DNA from: Stenopsyche tienmushanensis
Lineage: Eukaryota > Arthropoda > Insecta > Trichoptera > Stenopsychidae
Direction of reading: 5' to 3'
Assembly: GCA_008973525.1 (NCBI GenBank)
Contig: WACJ01000269.1
Location: 434,001-498,000 of the forward strand
DNA: 64,000 nucleotides
The notes under the pieces are model-generated. The model made no database searches, was not told the origin of the DNA, and worked only from the letters and a program-made list of their open reading frames with translations. Positions 31,087-44,063 of the stretch are shown in pieces. Within the stretch, counting starts at the first letter, position 1; every line of letters starts with the position of its first letter. Made by a program: the position numbers and the translations under genes.

Positions 31087-33473
31087 TACCCATATAAAAT
31101 TTGTGCGCGTTTAGTTTGTTAACAAGTGCAAGTGACTAACAACACGCGTGTCCTTTGTATTTTATCCGTTGTTTGCATAAAAGACGTCGCAAACGACACT
31201 ATAGGAGGGTAGACTGTATTAGCAAATTAAATTTTAGTTGTGTGCATAAACATTATTCATGAACGATGATTCAATTTAAAGGATGAAGTCTTTATCGCCC
31301 AATGTCACAGTTGTGAGGTCTAACGTAACTATATTTCGTTTTGTGGTTGATAAGCGCATTTTAATCACGCTTGTATAGCGAATGCTAATTGTAATTGCGA
31401 CAAATAGTACTGTTATTTCACAACATAAAATATCGATAGTTTCATGCGGTCATTTAACGTTTCGCAAATGAAAGAATGTCTTTAAGATTTCAGTTGTTCT
31501 CCCGCAGTGGCGCGTTTCGCATATTTGGAGAACTTTGAATAAATTTGAATATATTGGGAACATTGAACCGCATTTATGGTCTCTTCAAAGTTGACTTTGC
31601 TAAATACGGACAGGTGTGATTTACTCGCGGCACTTTTTGCATAGAATTCCCTAATCGATTATACGGTTATGTGGGGTATAAAACGACCCCCACGTGAATT
31701 TTATCGTCATGCTTAAATGTTGCATTTTTATGTCTGTTCGTTCGGAGTGTAAATCACATGCCAGGTGCTTTTTATGCAGTGCTGTGTCATTCTAAATATG
31801 CACTATGATCGATCATCACTGTGCAATCTTTGTGAGTTCGATGCTGTTTTTGTCCATTGTTGTTCAGTGCGAAACTGCAATCTGGATTGCATTTCGAAGT
31901 ATTCGCGGGTGTCGTGATTCATTATTTTTATGCGTGATTCATTCATTCATCGTTTATTTTTAACGATGATATTTTCACATGGATCGATGGTTCAATCACA
32001 TCGATGGTACGAAAGATCGTTTCCCAGTTAAGGATGTACAATGGAAGATGTGGTTTGAATTTATAGTCGATTTTATGAGTTATAATAAACAAGGTTTTTA
32101 TATCAATTAGTTAAGTGCGATTCTCAGATAGCAAATATAATGGAGTTAATGGATGTCTGGGTGAAAGTTTTGCCACGAATGTCTTTTGTTGCCATTTCCT
32201 AGCGATTTTCTATGATGTATATTGCATTGTAGTGGCAAACTTTATTGCTATGGTATATTTTATAAAATAGGAAAATGTATGTATTTTCTACTAAGTGCTT
32301 GGATACGCTGTCGCTAAGATCTTCAAATTGCGATTATTTGTATTGTATGTTGTTTCAGTGGATAATATGAACTCGATCAATCATCCCCCTGTCGATTGTT
32401 TTTCCGCACGTGTCGTTCATATTTCAAAGTTAATTTCCCGCATTTTTCTGTCATATCATTCGATAAAAAGGGATGTAAGCACCCTTCAACGCTGCGTCAG
32501 CACGTTATCCATTTTTATGACACATCTTTAGTGTTGAACTTTTATGACCGTTTTTTTGTTCGACGAGAACATTGTTTCGTACTACGTTTTTAATTTGCGA
32601 TCTACATCATAATTAGCATACATAGTATACTGACAAGTCTTCAATGAAGTAGTATTAGCACTCATGGCTACTGTTTGGATTCAAGTTCATGTCATAATTG
32701 CGATCCGAGATGCGGACTATTAAACACCGTAATTACTGTATTATAATATCAAAAGTATCCTCGAACGCAGATTTTTGTGTATTTTGGCGGCACAATGTAA
32801 ATGCTGGGAATAATGAAATCTAAAACGCGATCTAATAACAGACACACGCATAATAGAATCGGTAAAAGTTTGTAATCATGTAAAATTGCATCAGAGAGGT
32901 CATGTTGCATTTAACTTTAACAAAATGTTGTTATACCCTATCATTAATCTTTTATGCCCGGTACACACGAGGCTAGTTTTTGCGACAAGTGCTGGAACTT
33001 TAGCTTCATTTTTTTTAAACCAATGTAAAGCTGCTGCCATTAGTTTGTTTGTTTTTGAACCATAGTGTGAAAATGAATGCAAAAATATATTACAAAATGT
33101 GACATTTTTAAAAGTAGTTCTTAGTTTTAATGTTTTTGATTAATTCAACGTAGGCTTATATATAGCAGACACAAATTTCACGGACTTCTCTATTCGGTGT
33201 ATTTTAGAGGCCAAGGTGTGTATTTAAAAATAGAATGTGGGTTATTTGAAGGCGATTTCAATGAGAATACGAATAGATACGGATTTCATTTCATAGAAAA
33301 ACATTTGTGCAATGAATTGATGCATCTGATTCAAGTACTTCTTTGTATTTATAAGCATGTATTTTTTTATATTTTAAATTGCAATATTAAAAAAATGTCT
33401 AACTATAGTCAATAAAAGCAATAGTGGTGTACCAAATACATATCATCGGTGGACGCGGGTATTTTTACCACAG
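31087..33473. other. Non-coding stretch without recognised genes
   Basis: AT-rich DNA. At about 32955 a CCCGGTACACACGAGGCTAG motif resembles a MITE end, but no partner was found. Overlapping short frames at 32295-32593 are not supported. Confidence 0.4.
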
Positions 33474-33640
33474 TATCAAGTGAACGATTCAATATTTGTC
33501 GTTAAAAATTCCTAGATAATGAAAATTTTATTTTTACACTAAACCAGATTTTCAGCATCAAAAAACCGGTTTTCGAAGTTCACAATTTTTGTGAAAAAAA
33601 CCGGGTTTTCAAAATCGGTTTTTGGAAACCGACTAACTCT
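33474..33640 (+). repeat. Repeat family I copy 2 followed by AACCGG-rich motif cluster
   Basis: 33474-33536 matches 14693-14753. Immediately after it, variants of AAAACCGGTTTT, AAACCGGGTTTT and AAATCGGTTTTT follow each other to about 33635. This could be a MITE end with terminal and subterminal repeats, or an eroded palindromic element. Boundaries are not defined. Confidence 0.4.
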
Positions 33641-35847
33641 ACATATGACTATTGTATATATTTGCAATTGTAAAATACTCAAAAACTCTGATAGAGAATG
33701 ACTTTCGACGATCATCATGACCTTAACAAGTCTTCGCTTTCTCATGATCACTCGTTGCTTCAAATGAAATTTTGATGATTTTGTCATTTCGATGCGTACA
33801 TTGCGGATTTATTTGTACGTATTTTTTGGCTTATTTATTTTTGTTGATTATTAAAACACCTTTTAAGTGAAATGATGGAATAACACTTGACTTGGCGGAT
33901 TTTGTATTGATTTTCATGCACTTAAATTTTAATACAATTTATTTTAAGCGATGAAACTCAAATCAACGAAACGAACCACCCAGGCTTTACGAGTTCACAT
34001 ATTGTGACGCTTTGAAGCCCGGTTTGTATATCCTTTAGTGAATCAGTTTAAGTTGTTTTGATGGATGGGATTGGATTTTAAAACGTAAATATTTTTTTCC
34101 CGATGGACTGTATTTTCGTACGATTGGAAACGTCGGCCTCGGAGCTCCTGAATGATGAGCTCATTTAGAGTATGAAAATATCCATACAATAATCTCGTAA
34201 CAACGAGAAGTCTCGCACGAAGCATTCATAAACATGAACAGTTTATGGGCTATGAAAGAATGTACACAATGTGTAGCCATATCTGCCTCATGCATCCGTA
34301 GGAAGGCAATATAATTTAGCGAGGAATCTCGAGAAATGGAGCAAACGCTGCTGAATATTGCCGATGGGCATCTTTGCTAAAGATGATTGTTGCGTTAATT
34401 TGTAGCATATTTACAAGCCTTTGAGATGATATAAAAGGCGTATTTTTATATGTTGCCTTAAAGTTAATTTTAATTGTATATCGTTTGAAGAGTGCGTGTT
34501 TGTGGCTGAGAGTGATTACAACTTCCAGTTGCACTATATCTTTTGTGCCAGACATCTTGCTGTGAACCCGTGGGAGTTCCACTTAAGCCGTCGCCGCCGA
34601 ACTAGGTTTCCCATTTTCATATATGGTGGGTGGTATCAACATCTTCACTGCTCTGGAAATATGTTTCATTTTCGTCGGAGAGGCTTTTTTTCTTTATTGG
34701 GTCCTTGGAACGAAATTAAACCAAATACATGCTTCTATGTAAGATCTCTCATTCTTAATCCAATTTTATGGAAGAGAAAGATGAAGGCTTATTGTAAGAA
34801 TTTTATCTTTTTCATTTTTGATTCCAGACATTGGCGAAGAATTTTGGCGTTTTGTGTTCATTTATCTATGTTTAATAATTAAAATCAGTTCTTATTTGTA
34901 TCTTCTCAATGTGGCCAATCCTTTCTTTTTGGACTGCTGTTTGATGAAATATTTAAAAACAGTTGAATATATGTATCATTTATTGTGCAAAACTCTTGTG
35001 CATTACATAATAAAAGGCATTTTCGATGTCTATAAAGCAGATATAAACAGGTTTGCGAACTATGAACAGGTTTTTAAAATGGCATTTGCATGCAAACCGA
35101 AAATACCTAACATTTCTCAGCATAATTTTCAATAAGCAATTCATGAATTTATCAACTTGTAAATCGCTCATATTGACATTGTTATCTTAATCGTCTTTAG
35201 TTTTTTATTACTTATTTTTGTCATATGAGTGTTATTTTTATAAAGACTCAATCCACAATACTTACCCCAAACTTCATATTAAAACGAATATGTGTAGTTA
35301 ATTGTTAAATATCCTCCATTCGTGCCTTTGTGAAAAATGTCGTGACTAGACTGTCGAAACGCAATACATTAAAGTTTCAGCCCGACATAGGTCATTACAC
35401 TTGATAAATATAATCAGGATTTTCTCTTTTTGGTGTGATTTTAAGGTGTATGCTTTATATACCCCGCCCTTCTTTTTTTAGATACTTTATTAATAATTTA
35501 ATTTGAATAAGTGATTTCGTGCCCAGACGGTGGAGTTCAAAGCTTAGAATTTACTAATGTGATCAGGATGATACCCCGATGAATCATCGACTCGTTCCTA
35601 AAACGTAAGAAATAAACATCTTCGCCAGCTGGGAGTTTAAGTACTGCTATCAATCGCATTGGGAAACGAATATTTGATGTAAATTGTTCCATGGAAATTT
35701 CTGGATAACATATGGAGCCAATTTAATTATATCGGCTAGATGTACATTATGATCCTGGTGGTATTTCTCGTTGGAAATCGGTTGAGTCATGCGGTAATAT
35801 TTAGACTAGTTCCGCAAAAATGTCGTGTAATACAAAACCGTGTTATA
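33641..35847. other. Non-coding stretch without recognised genes
   Basis: Open frames of 88-128 codons at 34316-35135 on both strands begin at non-ATG codons or overlap each other, and none shows a domain. No bounded repeat. Confidence 0.4.
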
Positions 35848-36580
35848 CACTTAAACCTTTTTTGTGCGGTAGACTCGTTCCATGAAAAATCGCACAAAAA
35901 AAGCTATGACTTACACAGAAGTGAAGATGAAGATGGATTTTAAAAATCGCATAACTTTGAAACAGCTATATAAAATATATCCAAAACCGTATAAAAAAGT
36001 CAATAAAAAACGTGAAAACAAAAGGTATGATTTCCAATAATATGATTCATATTTAGTAAAAATGTCACTATAGTCCACTAACTCACAAAAAAATCACATA
36101 ATGGCGACTGTTTAAAAAAAATTCAGTCAAGTCATTTTTTGATCTTATTTTGTCAGTTTTAATTTTTTTTAATTAGTAAAAAATGAATTTTACATAAATC
36201 TGGTAGGAATAATAGAGGGTTATATAGAAAAAATTCGCACCTAGTTTGAAGTAGTTGGAATTTTGGAAATTCCTTTAGAGAATATATTTTTAAAGTCGAA
36301 ATATTGGAAAAACGTAAAAAAACGAAATAAATTTTTTCAACAATCTAAACGAGAGTAACGATCGTAATTCAGCGATAACAGAAGCAATATGATTAACACA
36401 GTTCCAAATATTTTTTTATTTTTTTAAAGTATTTTTTCTAAATTTCGGTTAGTGTTGATGATATATTTCCTACTTAATCCAAAATATCTAGATACGTACT
36501 CTTTATGAAATAAAAACAAACGAAAAACCGCATAACTTCGAAATCGCACAAAAAAAGTTGAACCAAAAGAGGTTTGAGTG
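35848..36580 (+). mobile_element. Tigger-like MITE family C, complete copy 2
   Basis: A 733-bp copy, TA-bounded (35846-35847 and 36581-36582), with left end CACTTAAACCTTTTTTGTGC and right end GGTTTGAGTG. It shares the ends and the ACCGCATAACTTCGAAATCG motif with copy 1 but has a longer, diverged centre and a 12-14 bp insertion near the right terminus. It therefore represents a different internal variant. Confidence 0.8.
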
Positions 36581-36869
36581 TACAAGTGCATCTCGTATTC
36601 GCTCCTACACCAACTGAGAGTGTCTCCTCGTCACTGTCCAACTTACCTGAGCGAATTCGAAACTGAGTGAGTTCCCATTTCAGGTTGACCCTCTCAGTTC
36701 GGCGATTTCAAAACGAAATAGAAGTTAACGGAAGACAATGCTGTTAACGTTGCAAAGTGAAGTTCTTCGTATGCTTCTCCTCAAGGCGTACATTTGGTGT
36801 TCTTCTTGTCCTTATTCTGTTCCTAAAGCTTCTTGGTTCCGAATCGGTAAGGTTCACGGTGCTCCATAT

Positions 36870-37470
36870 TGTTGGGTAGGGTCGATTATGTAAGAGAGAG
36901 CGAGTGATAAGCAAATCATGATTTGTAAAAGTAGCAATGAATGGTAGATAAAATGAGTATCGGCTCGCTGTTAAAAGAGTATTCAAGTATTTAATCTGAA
37001 AATAAGTATTAGTCAAATGGTCAATAGTTAAAATACATAAAATCGTATAAGCATAGTAGTTGGGAGTAGTCAAATGTGGTTAGGCCGCAAAAAGTGTCAG
37101 TCAAATTGTATTAGCCAATATTTAATTGGTCAGACTGGAAGCAAACTGGAAAAATTGGACTTAGCTAGAACAAATAGGTGAAAGCCACATATCAAGTAAT
37201 ATCATCTAGTCAGGTCTATATCAATAAGATCAAATGGTTCCATAGTCAAGATTGTAGTATGGGAGTAGTCGAAACAGTCCTTTGGCGGTCGGATCTCGAG
37301 CCTAATTATATAAGTTTGTCTTCTGATATTAGTGTTTTTTACATTTATGTGACAATAGAAAGTAGACGACGAATATAATATGCCTTAAATATTGAAATTA
37401 TACCTTGGTCTAAGGATTGGATTATTGATTTGATTAGCAGCGTATATTGTGTTAGTCGATATGACTAACA
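36870..37470 (+). repeat. Possible solo LTR
   Basis: Starts TGTTGGGTAGGGTCG, like BEL/Pao LTRs. It contains a TATA-like motif (ATTATATAAG) about 430 bp in, and could end at GACTAACA (37463-37470), giving TG...CA termini. A near-perfect palindrome, GTTAGTCGATATGACTAAC (37451-37469), lies at that end and resembles 4854-4872. A 5-bp target duplication is not clear. No internal retroviral-type coding region is present. Confidence 0.3.
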
Positions 37471-39944
37471 TATAACCAATAATGGATATTTAACGAATGT
37501 TGACATTTGTTCTAATTCATCGTTTTTATTTATATTTTCATATGCATTTGCTTGCTTTTATACACATACTTATATCTTGCATGCGCTTGCAAATTCGTAT
37601 TTATTTAGCAAGATGTTGCTTATTAATTAAATTTGTTTAATGATATAATGCAATAATATTATCATGGCAAGTTGGTACACATCTTTAACAGCAGCGCATG
37701 TTTTTTGTAGTTGCTCAGGGATTAAATTTCTAATATTGTTCATGGTCAAAGGATTTTGTTCCGTAAACGGTGGCGATTCACAAAAACAAGTGTCGTTTGG
37801 ATGTTTTTGGCAACGCCAAAACTTTTATGTTGGATTTTAGAAGCCCGTCCCGGGAAAGTCGCTTCAAATTGCTTTTTTAACGGAGCGTATCTCTCTCTTC
37901 TCATTTTGTAGAGAATATGTATTTTTTATATTGTTATTTCGGTCTTTCAGCCATTTTTGTCGAGCGGAATCGTTGATTTATTAATGCATTCTGAAGTGAA
38001 TTATTTTAAATACTGTTAGAATTAAGTCGGAAGCAAGTTTAAAAATGACTGCAGCAACTGTGAATTTTTCATCATTTATTATTCGTTCGCACCCACGATT
38101 TACATCCATATATTAGCTTTTTAAATAGGATTATAAATCGTACATACACCGCGTTGTTGAAGTTATTTTATTTAAATTCTTCCTTTCCCACGCTAATTTC
38201 GTACTGAGTAAATCGTATTTGGACGTGATTAATAAATAAGCTCAACAACTAGCATGTTGGAGTGCTACCGTTTAGGTCAGTCGGATACTTTGATGCCCGT
38301 GTATAACGCTCAATGTAGACTTGTAGGCTTTTTTTACATGTCCATCATCCAATGAATTATTATAAGCGAAACATCGTCTCATCGTTGTGAGCAATTACGC
38401 AATCGATTAGCAGTAATTGATTACATATTAATTGTTTTATGAGAGCAGATTTAATATCGGCGTTTAGACAAATTGGCAACGATGATATAATTTGGGCTCG
38501 TCTTTGCAGCCTCGGGCTGTATCTCTCCGTTGGAATCTGGTCCACGTGGCGTTTCTTTGATGCTCCGCTACATTCCCTTTCACGAAGTGGGTTCAGTATC
38601 GTTCAGCTCGAGAAAATATCACGTTTTTCATTTTCAGCATATTTACGGCGGGGTAATGAAATTGCCTCTGATGATAAATGCTGTTTCACGCCGTGATTTT
38701 ATAAATAGACATGGATTGTATTCTGTAGCACAAATTACATTCGATTATTAGCGATTCGTGTCATGTCATGTAAAAAATGTAGTTTCGGACTCGGATTGTC
38801 ACTTAGTTGAACCTTTCATCGCGTACTTTTATTATTGAAGGCTCAAAGGAGGAGTCTATCAGTCGTTTTTTTGTGCTACGATGATAAAAATAATCATTTA
38901 CAATGTTCCATATTTCAAAATTTTTACAGAAATTCTATACGATGGATTTTCTTTTAAAAAATGTATAAATTGTATATGACATACCTTTCCCTTACGATGC
39001 TACGTATTTAGTACGCCATATGACATTCCCACATAAAACCCGTTTATATTTCATATCGATATTCGATCATATATATAAGAGTTTTTCAGATTTACGCGAG
39101 TCATATTTAAATTATTTTATTTATCAATATAAGTTTTTGAACATATTTCGGCTAGCAATTGATTTAAATCTACGAATTTCCTTTCATCGACAAATTGCGA
39201 CGTATTAACAATCATTGCAGGAGCCGCTACGTCGCACTTAGTTTTCAAGAAACACTTAATAAGACACATTAACCCTTTATGCACATAAAGGAATTCAAAG
39301 AAATTGCAGAGTTCCCACAATTTGCACTCGCCAGCGCTGAAAACGCTCGCCGCTATGTCAGTCAATTGCACTTAAGTTTTATATGCTGCCGTAAAGTTTC
39401 ACAAATGGCTTACAAAATATTGCAGGAATCGCATCTGAAAACGCTTTGATGGGCGCGGAACTTTCATAGAAATTTCAGCCGAAATAACATTGGAGGCCAT
39501 TGGAGAGGATTCATCTTGTCAACAGGCGTATCTACCCTAATTGAAATGTATTTAAATCGCTTTATAAATACATTTCAAACGGTTTTTTAAGCTTTGTATT
39601 CAAACCAAACATTGGAATGTAATTAAAATTAACCACTGAAGCTCGTAATGGATATTTTCCTGTAAATACCGAGCAGGGACGATTGCAAATAATGTATGAT
39701 TTATTTGGTCCTGAATCGATTTAATCCTGTTTTATGTTGATAATTTATTTCAGGTTGATATTAAATAAATTATATTTATTTCCAGATTTAATTCAAAATG
39801 CAATATCCGTAATATTCAATTTTTGTAAATGTAAATAAAACTTGTCAATTTAATTCTTGAATATTTTTGCTATAAATGGCATTCTCATTACGAAATATGA
39901 TTCTATCTATTCCTGGAGAGTATCTTTCAGGTCGTAGATTGTGA
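37471..39944. other. Non-coding stretch without recognised genes
   Basis: AT-rich, mostly single-copy DNA with open frames up to 85 codons and no domain. No bounded repeat was identified. Confidence 0.4.
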
Positions 39945-40105
39945 ATGAGAGACAGAGACGGAAAGAGTATCTTGCGTACATCGTACGATTGTATAGATCG
40001 TTAACCCAAATTTATCGACCAATAATGGTATGTGAATAATATAAATAATCGATTTCGATTGTATTGTTTATGTTTAGTTGAAGAAATTACCGAATATTGT
40101 GGGGT
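39945..40105 (-). mobile_element. MITE family A, partial inverted copy
   Basis: Minus-strand match to the right half of family A: GACAGAGACGG near 39952, CATCGTACGATTGTATAGAT, AACCCAAATTTATCGACCAA, and the run with AATCGATTTCGATTGTATTG. Both termini are missing. Confidence 0.6.
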
Positions 40106-43100
40106 CAATGATTTGAATGGTTGCTTCTTTACATTTTTGTTTTATCTTATAATAAGCTTCTTGTTGGCCGTAGATATGATGTTTTAAGTTTGTGTCAGGT
40201 GATTGATTAATGTGAATCTGATTCAATCGGTGGTGTTTGCAAATCATTGTAGAAATTTGATGTTTCTGACTCTTTCTACTGTTTAGCAAATACGTAATAT
40301 GCTGCAGGAGTATATGAGATTTTGGTGAGAATTATTTTGATTTGATTTTTTGTACCAGAAGCGGCTGAATAAATTTCTCGTGATAAATGTGTCATGTGTC
40401 ATGAAAATTATTGGTTTTTTTTCAATTGTCACTTCTATATAAGGCATCGTTCGATCTTCTTGCAAAGAAATAGTTGAAATTCGTCACCTGCAGAATTTGC
40501 AAATTCACAAAGGCAAAAATATAAGTGAATATCAATCACATCTCAATGCGATCTGTCGTGGGTTTTTGACACATCGCCGACGGGAACCATTTTGCGGCAC
40601 TTTCGCCTAGAAAGTGTGCAAAGAACAATCGCGCTAGTCCTTTTTTCTATTTTTTTGTATTCTTCACCCGTCAGTCGGTTTTCTCCACTTTTCTTCTCGT
40701 TCTTCGGCCGTTTCGCATGTTAGCTTTCATGGGTCTCGTTTAATTCCGGATAATGAGCACTTCGCCTGTCTGCCTCCGACTAGCATCTGTGACAAAAGTG
40801 AATTTTTCGAGAATAAACCGTATGTTGTTGGTCTAATTAATCGTATGTAATTATTAAACTAGCTCACACGAGCCGCCACTGCTAATAGCATGAGGCTCTT
40901 GAAAATGGTGCGATAATCGCCAAGAGTGGTCATCTGCGGTGGATTCGATTTAGGGGCCATTAACGCTAATTTCGACGATTTACGTCTGAATTGTTCTGAA
41001 TTTTCTGATTATTTGTGAACAAAGACGATTTTGGCCGAAACATAGCATCTGGCGATTATACACAGTGAAATTTAGGTATGAGATATAAAATATTTTGGGC
41101 TCGCCTCTTAAATTAACCAAATTGGTTTCCGATAAATCGGTTTCTCGGCATCTAACATAAAGAGATAAGCCACCAAAACGGAATTGAATACATAGATTGT
41201 TATATTGTCCGTGCCTTTTAAATGCCATCGAGATATGGTATGACATCGACAAGAGCAACAGAAGTCTTCTGGTCTTCCATATCGTTTTCTTTCATTTTTG
41301 GCACGTATGAAATATTTGGCATTAGAAATAAATCACTCGATTGTTCCGTGCTTTTTATCCGTGTTTTTCAACCTTCTTTCTCTTGGTGATAGATGATAAT
41401 AAGAGAAATATTTCATGGTTCATTAGATAGAAATAAAAATTCATTTATAACATTGTTTTATATATTATATGCTGCATTTTTCGGAAGTCGGGGAGAGTGG
41501 TTGGTTGGCCTTGGCTGGAGGAGGATGTCCTTCCCGCAGCCAGATCTCTCTTGTGTGAATAAAGAATATTTCTGTTCGATGCCCGTCCATCTCCATCCAT
41601 CTGTCGAGTTACATATGATCCAAAAAAAGATCGGACCCGTGGTTATTAAAATAGTCAGGATCTTTTTGAGCGTATATCCAATGTAGGTGAGTCAAAGCAA
41701 TTTTCTTCCTTAAAGTATTTTTTATTATATTTCACCAAGCAAAATAGGATCATGTTAGTTGATTCTTTAAGCTGAACCCCTTTTTTTTCGTCTCTACTAC
41801 TTATTTTTTAATGTTGGTGGCTGTTTTTGACTATGTTTAGAACTTATAATATGGAAGGCACAGGCAAAAAAATTGTGATTTTATCAAGAAAGGATCATAA
41901 TTTTGATAGCTTGTATTATATTTCAAAGAAATATTTGAATTTGCCGGTTTTATTAAATTCTGTTTAGTGGCAGAACTATTTATGTGACCAAGAAACTTGT
42001 CCATGTAGATTAATTCTGCAAAGTGCACATCTTAAGTACTTATAGTAGACGTACAAACATTTGCATCGATAGCTTCAACCATTACTATTTCGATCTTCAA
42101 AGGCTTCAAACGTTCAACAAATGGTCAATTACTTCGTGTTTTAGTATTCAGAGCAACGCCGGTCATTAAGTACATTTCAGATTTTTTCCCATTCGTAATA
42201 GACATTGGATACTTTTCACTAACTACGGTGAAACCGTAGCTGAACTAAAGACTATAAATCAGTTTCTCAGCAAAGTCTCGATTTTATAAGCCATTTTTCA
42301 GGATAGACGTCGAAAATGTAAGGATTCATGTCGTTCAAAGCGGATGGAAGATTTATTGAAGAATGCTAACAACCCTTATGCAATTCGACTCTCGACCGTA
42401 GTAAAGTGATTTTGAATTCGACATCATTAATTTTCAAGATGCATGTTTGTCCAATTTATCGTATTATTTATAAATCTAGTGTGCTGCCATATTGCTGAAA
42501 AAATTCAATCTCTTTATATTATTCCTAACGAGGTATCGCTCGAAAATGTACTTTTTTACGCTGTGATTTATCAGAGTAAAAAATCTGATGGGTTCTATTA
42601 AGAGAGGCAGTTACTTTTTTTCTAAGAAAATCGCCAAATAATTATGCGCAATTTTAAACGTAATAATCGTATACATTTAGAAGAGGCGATGGCCTCTTCA
42701 GAGGTCATATTCCAAACGGTTGATTTTCGTCGGATTTATCTAATTACGTATGTCAAATATGCGGGAAAATGGTGAAAATTACTGATTTTCACATAAAATT
42801 ATATGCTAAAATAGAAAATGTTTACCGATTTATATCATGCTGAATTTACAACGCGACGTTTCGACAATCCACATGTGATAGTTTATGCATGCTCAGAATT
42901 CCAATCGGGGATGTATAGAGATTCTTCTCATATTTCTACACTCGTGATTCATAGCGATGCTGTAATTGGTCGGGTTTTATTTTGGACGTGGGGTAAATTG
43001 ATAATTTGCAACCATGAGTCAGATATGGTTAAATGGTGGGCCGCCTTCTCAATTAAAACTGTTGTCTCGTAACCGATTCACAAATAACTATGACACCATT

Positions 43101-43669
43101 TACGTACTTCTGTGCGATTAGCTGCTTCTGTGTTATGACATTTTAGCGATTATTCTATATTACGTGGTATGGAAAAAAATCATTCTGTTCGAGCTCAATT
43201 ATGTGTTAATACCGAAAACTTGCTCCTGTAAACTCGAACGAATTGCATATTTTCCTCGTGAAATTAGCCGGAGGCACTTATCTCTCGAAGATATTGCAGA
43301 ATATGCACTTTTAAGCATGAAGATACTACTTTAAAGGTGTTACTAAGTTCAAAAACAAGTTAACCCATAGTGGATTTAATAAAGGTTTTTAAACATGTAA
43401 AACACACTCAACTTAAAGAGGGATTAAGCAAGATTAAGTTGAACAACAGGGATGTTCGGCTACTTAAAAATTGTTATCGGTTTTAATAAGCTGTATTTAG
43501 TATCGAAAAAGAACAAACAGATGTTATTCTAATCCGTGTTTATCCTCTTCTCTATAAATTTCACTCTGAAATCATATTTAAAAGATAATTAGACATGAAA
43601 ACATTAACGATTTTCATATATTCTTAGATCGCATAACTACCACGTGAATGATGATGGCAATTCTAAGAT
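40106..43669. other. Non-coding stretch without recognised genes
   Basis: AT-rich DNA. 41478-41580 is a short GC-richer patch, ending in GTGAATAAAGAATATTTCTG, which resembles a retroposon or transcript 3' end but was not assigned. No gene or bounded repeat is supported. Confidence 0.4.
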
Positions 43670-43673
43670 TTAA

Positions 43674-44037
43674 CCCCTTGAGTAGTGAGCCAATTTTAAA
43701 TCATCATAAACTTAGACACTGTATTTGTAAGTCCGCCGCTTATCATCCGTATAAATCCATTTATCTGTCAGGATCGTCGCAACGTGTATGAAGCTTGTAC
43801 ATAAATAAATAAATACTATCGATAGCGCACAATATTCGTTAATTTCTCCGCATAAACATAAATAATACACTCCAAATTGATTAATTTGGGTTATTATTAG
43901 TCGATAAATTTCTGTTATCGATCTACACAATCGTCGATGAATACAAGACACTCTCTCTGTCTTTGTTTCTCTCCAAACTCAACGCTCCCAATGTGTAAGA
44001 ATTCGGACACAACTCTGTGTCTTACCTCTTTAAGGTG
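43674..44037 (+). mobile_element. MITE family A, complete copy (TTAA-flanked)
   Basis: A 364-bp copy flanked by TTAA at 43670-43673 and 44038-44041. The left end is CCCCTTGAGTAGTGAGCC and the right end on the minus strand CACCTTAAAGAGGTAAG, giving about 10 of 16 matching terminal bases. The internal order matches the 5430 copy. A Kolobok-like element starts 26 bp further on. Confidence 0.75.
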
Positions 44038-44063
44038 TTAAAAGTTAATGAATAACGCTTTAA

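Noticed and set aside
32950..32985. MITE end at CCCGGTACACACGAGGCTAG
   Set aside because: Only one occurrence in the window and no inverted partner or target duplication.
34496..35135. Overlapping plus-strand frames of 128 and 105 codons
   Set aside because: Mutually overlapping in different frames, no shared motif, non-ATG or poor starts.
36744..37073. Minus-strand open frame of 109 codons
   Set aside because: Overlaps the candidate LTR, non-ATG start, no domain.
37668..37695. TTAACAGC followed by GCGCATGTTTTTTG, resembling the left end of the 62661 MITE
   Set aside because: Requires a 7-base deletion within the terminus and has no partner end. Too short to call.
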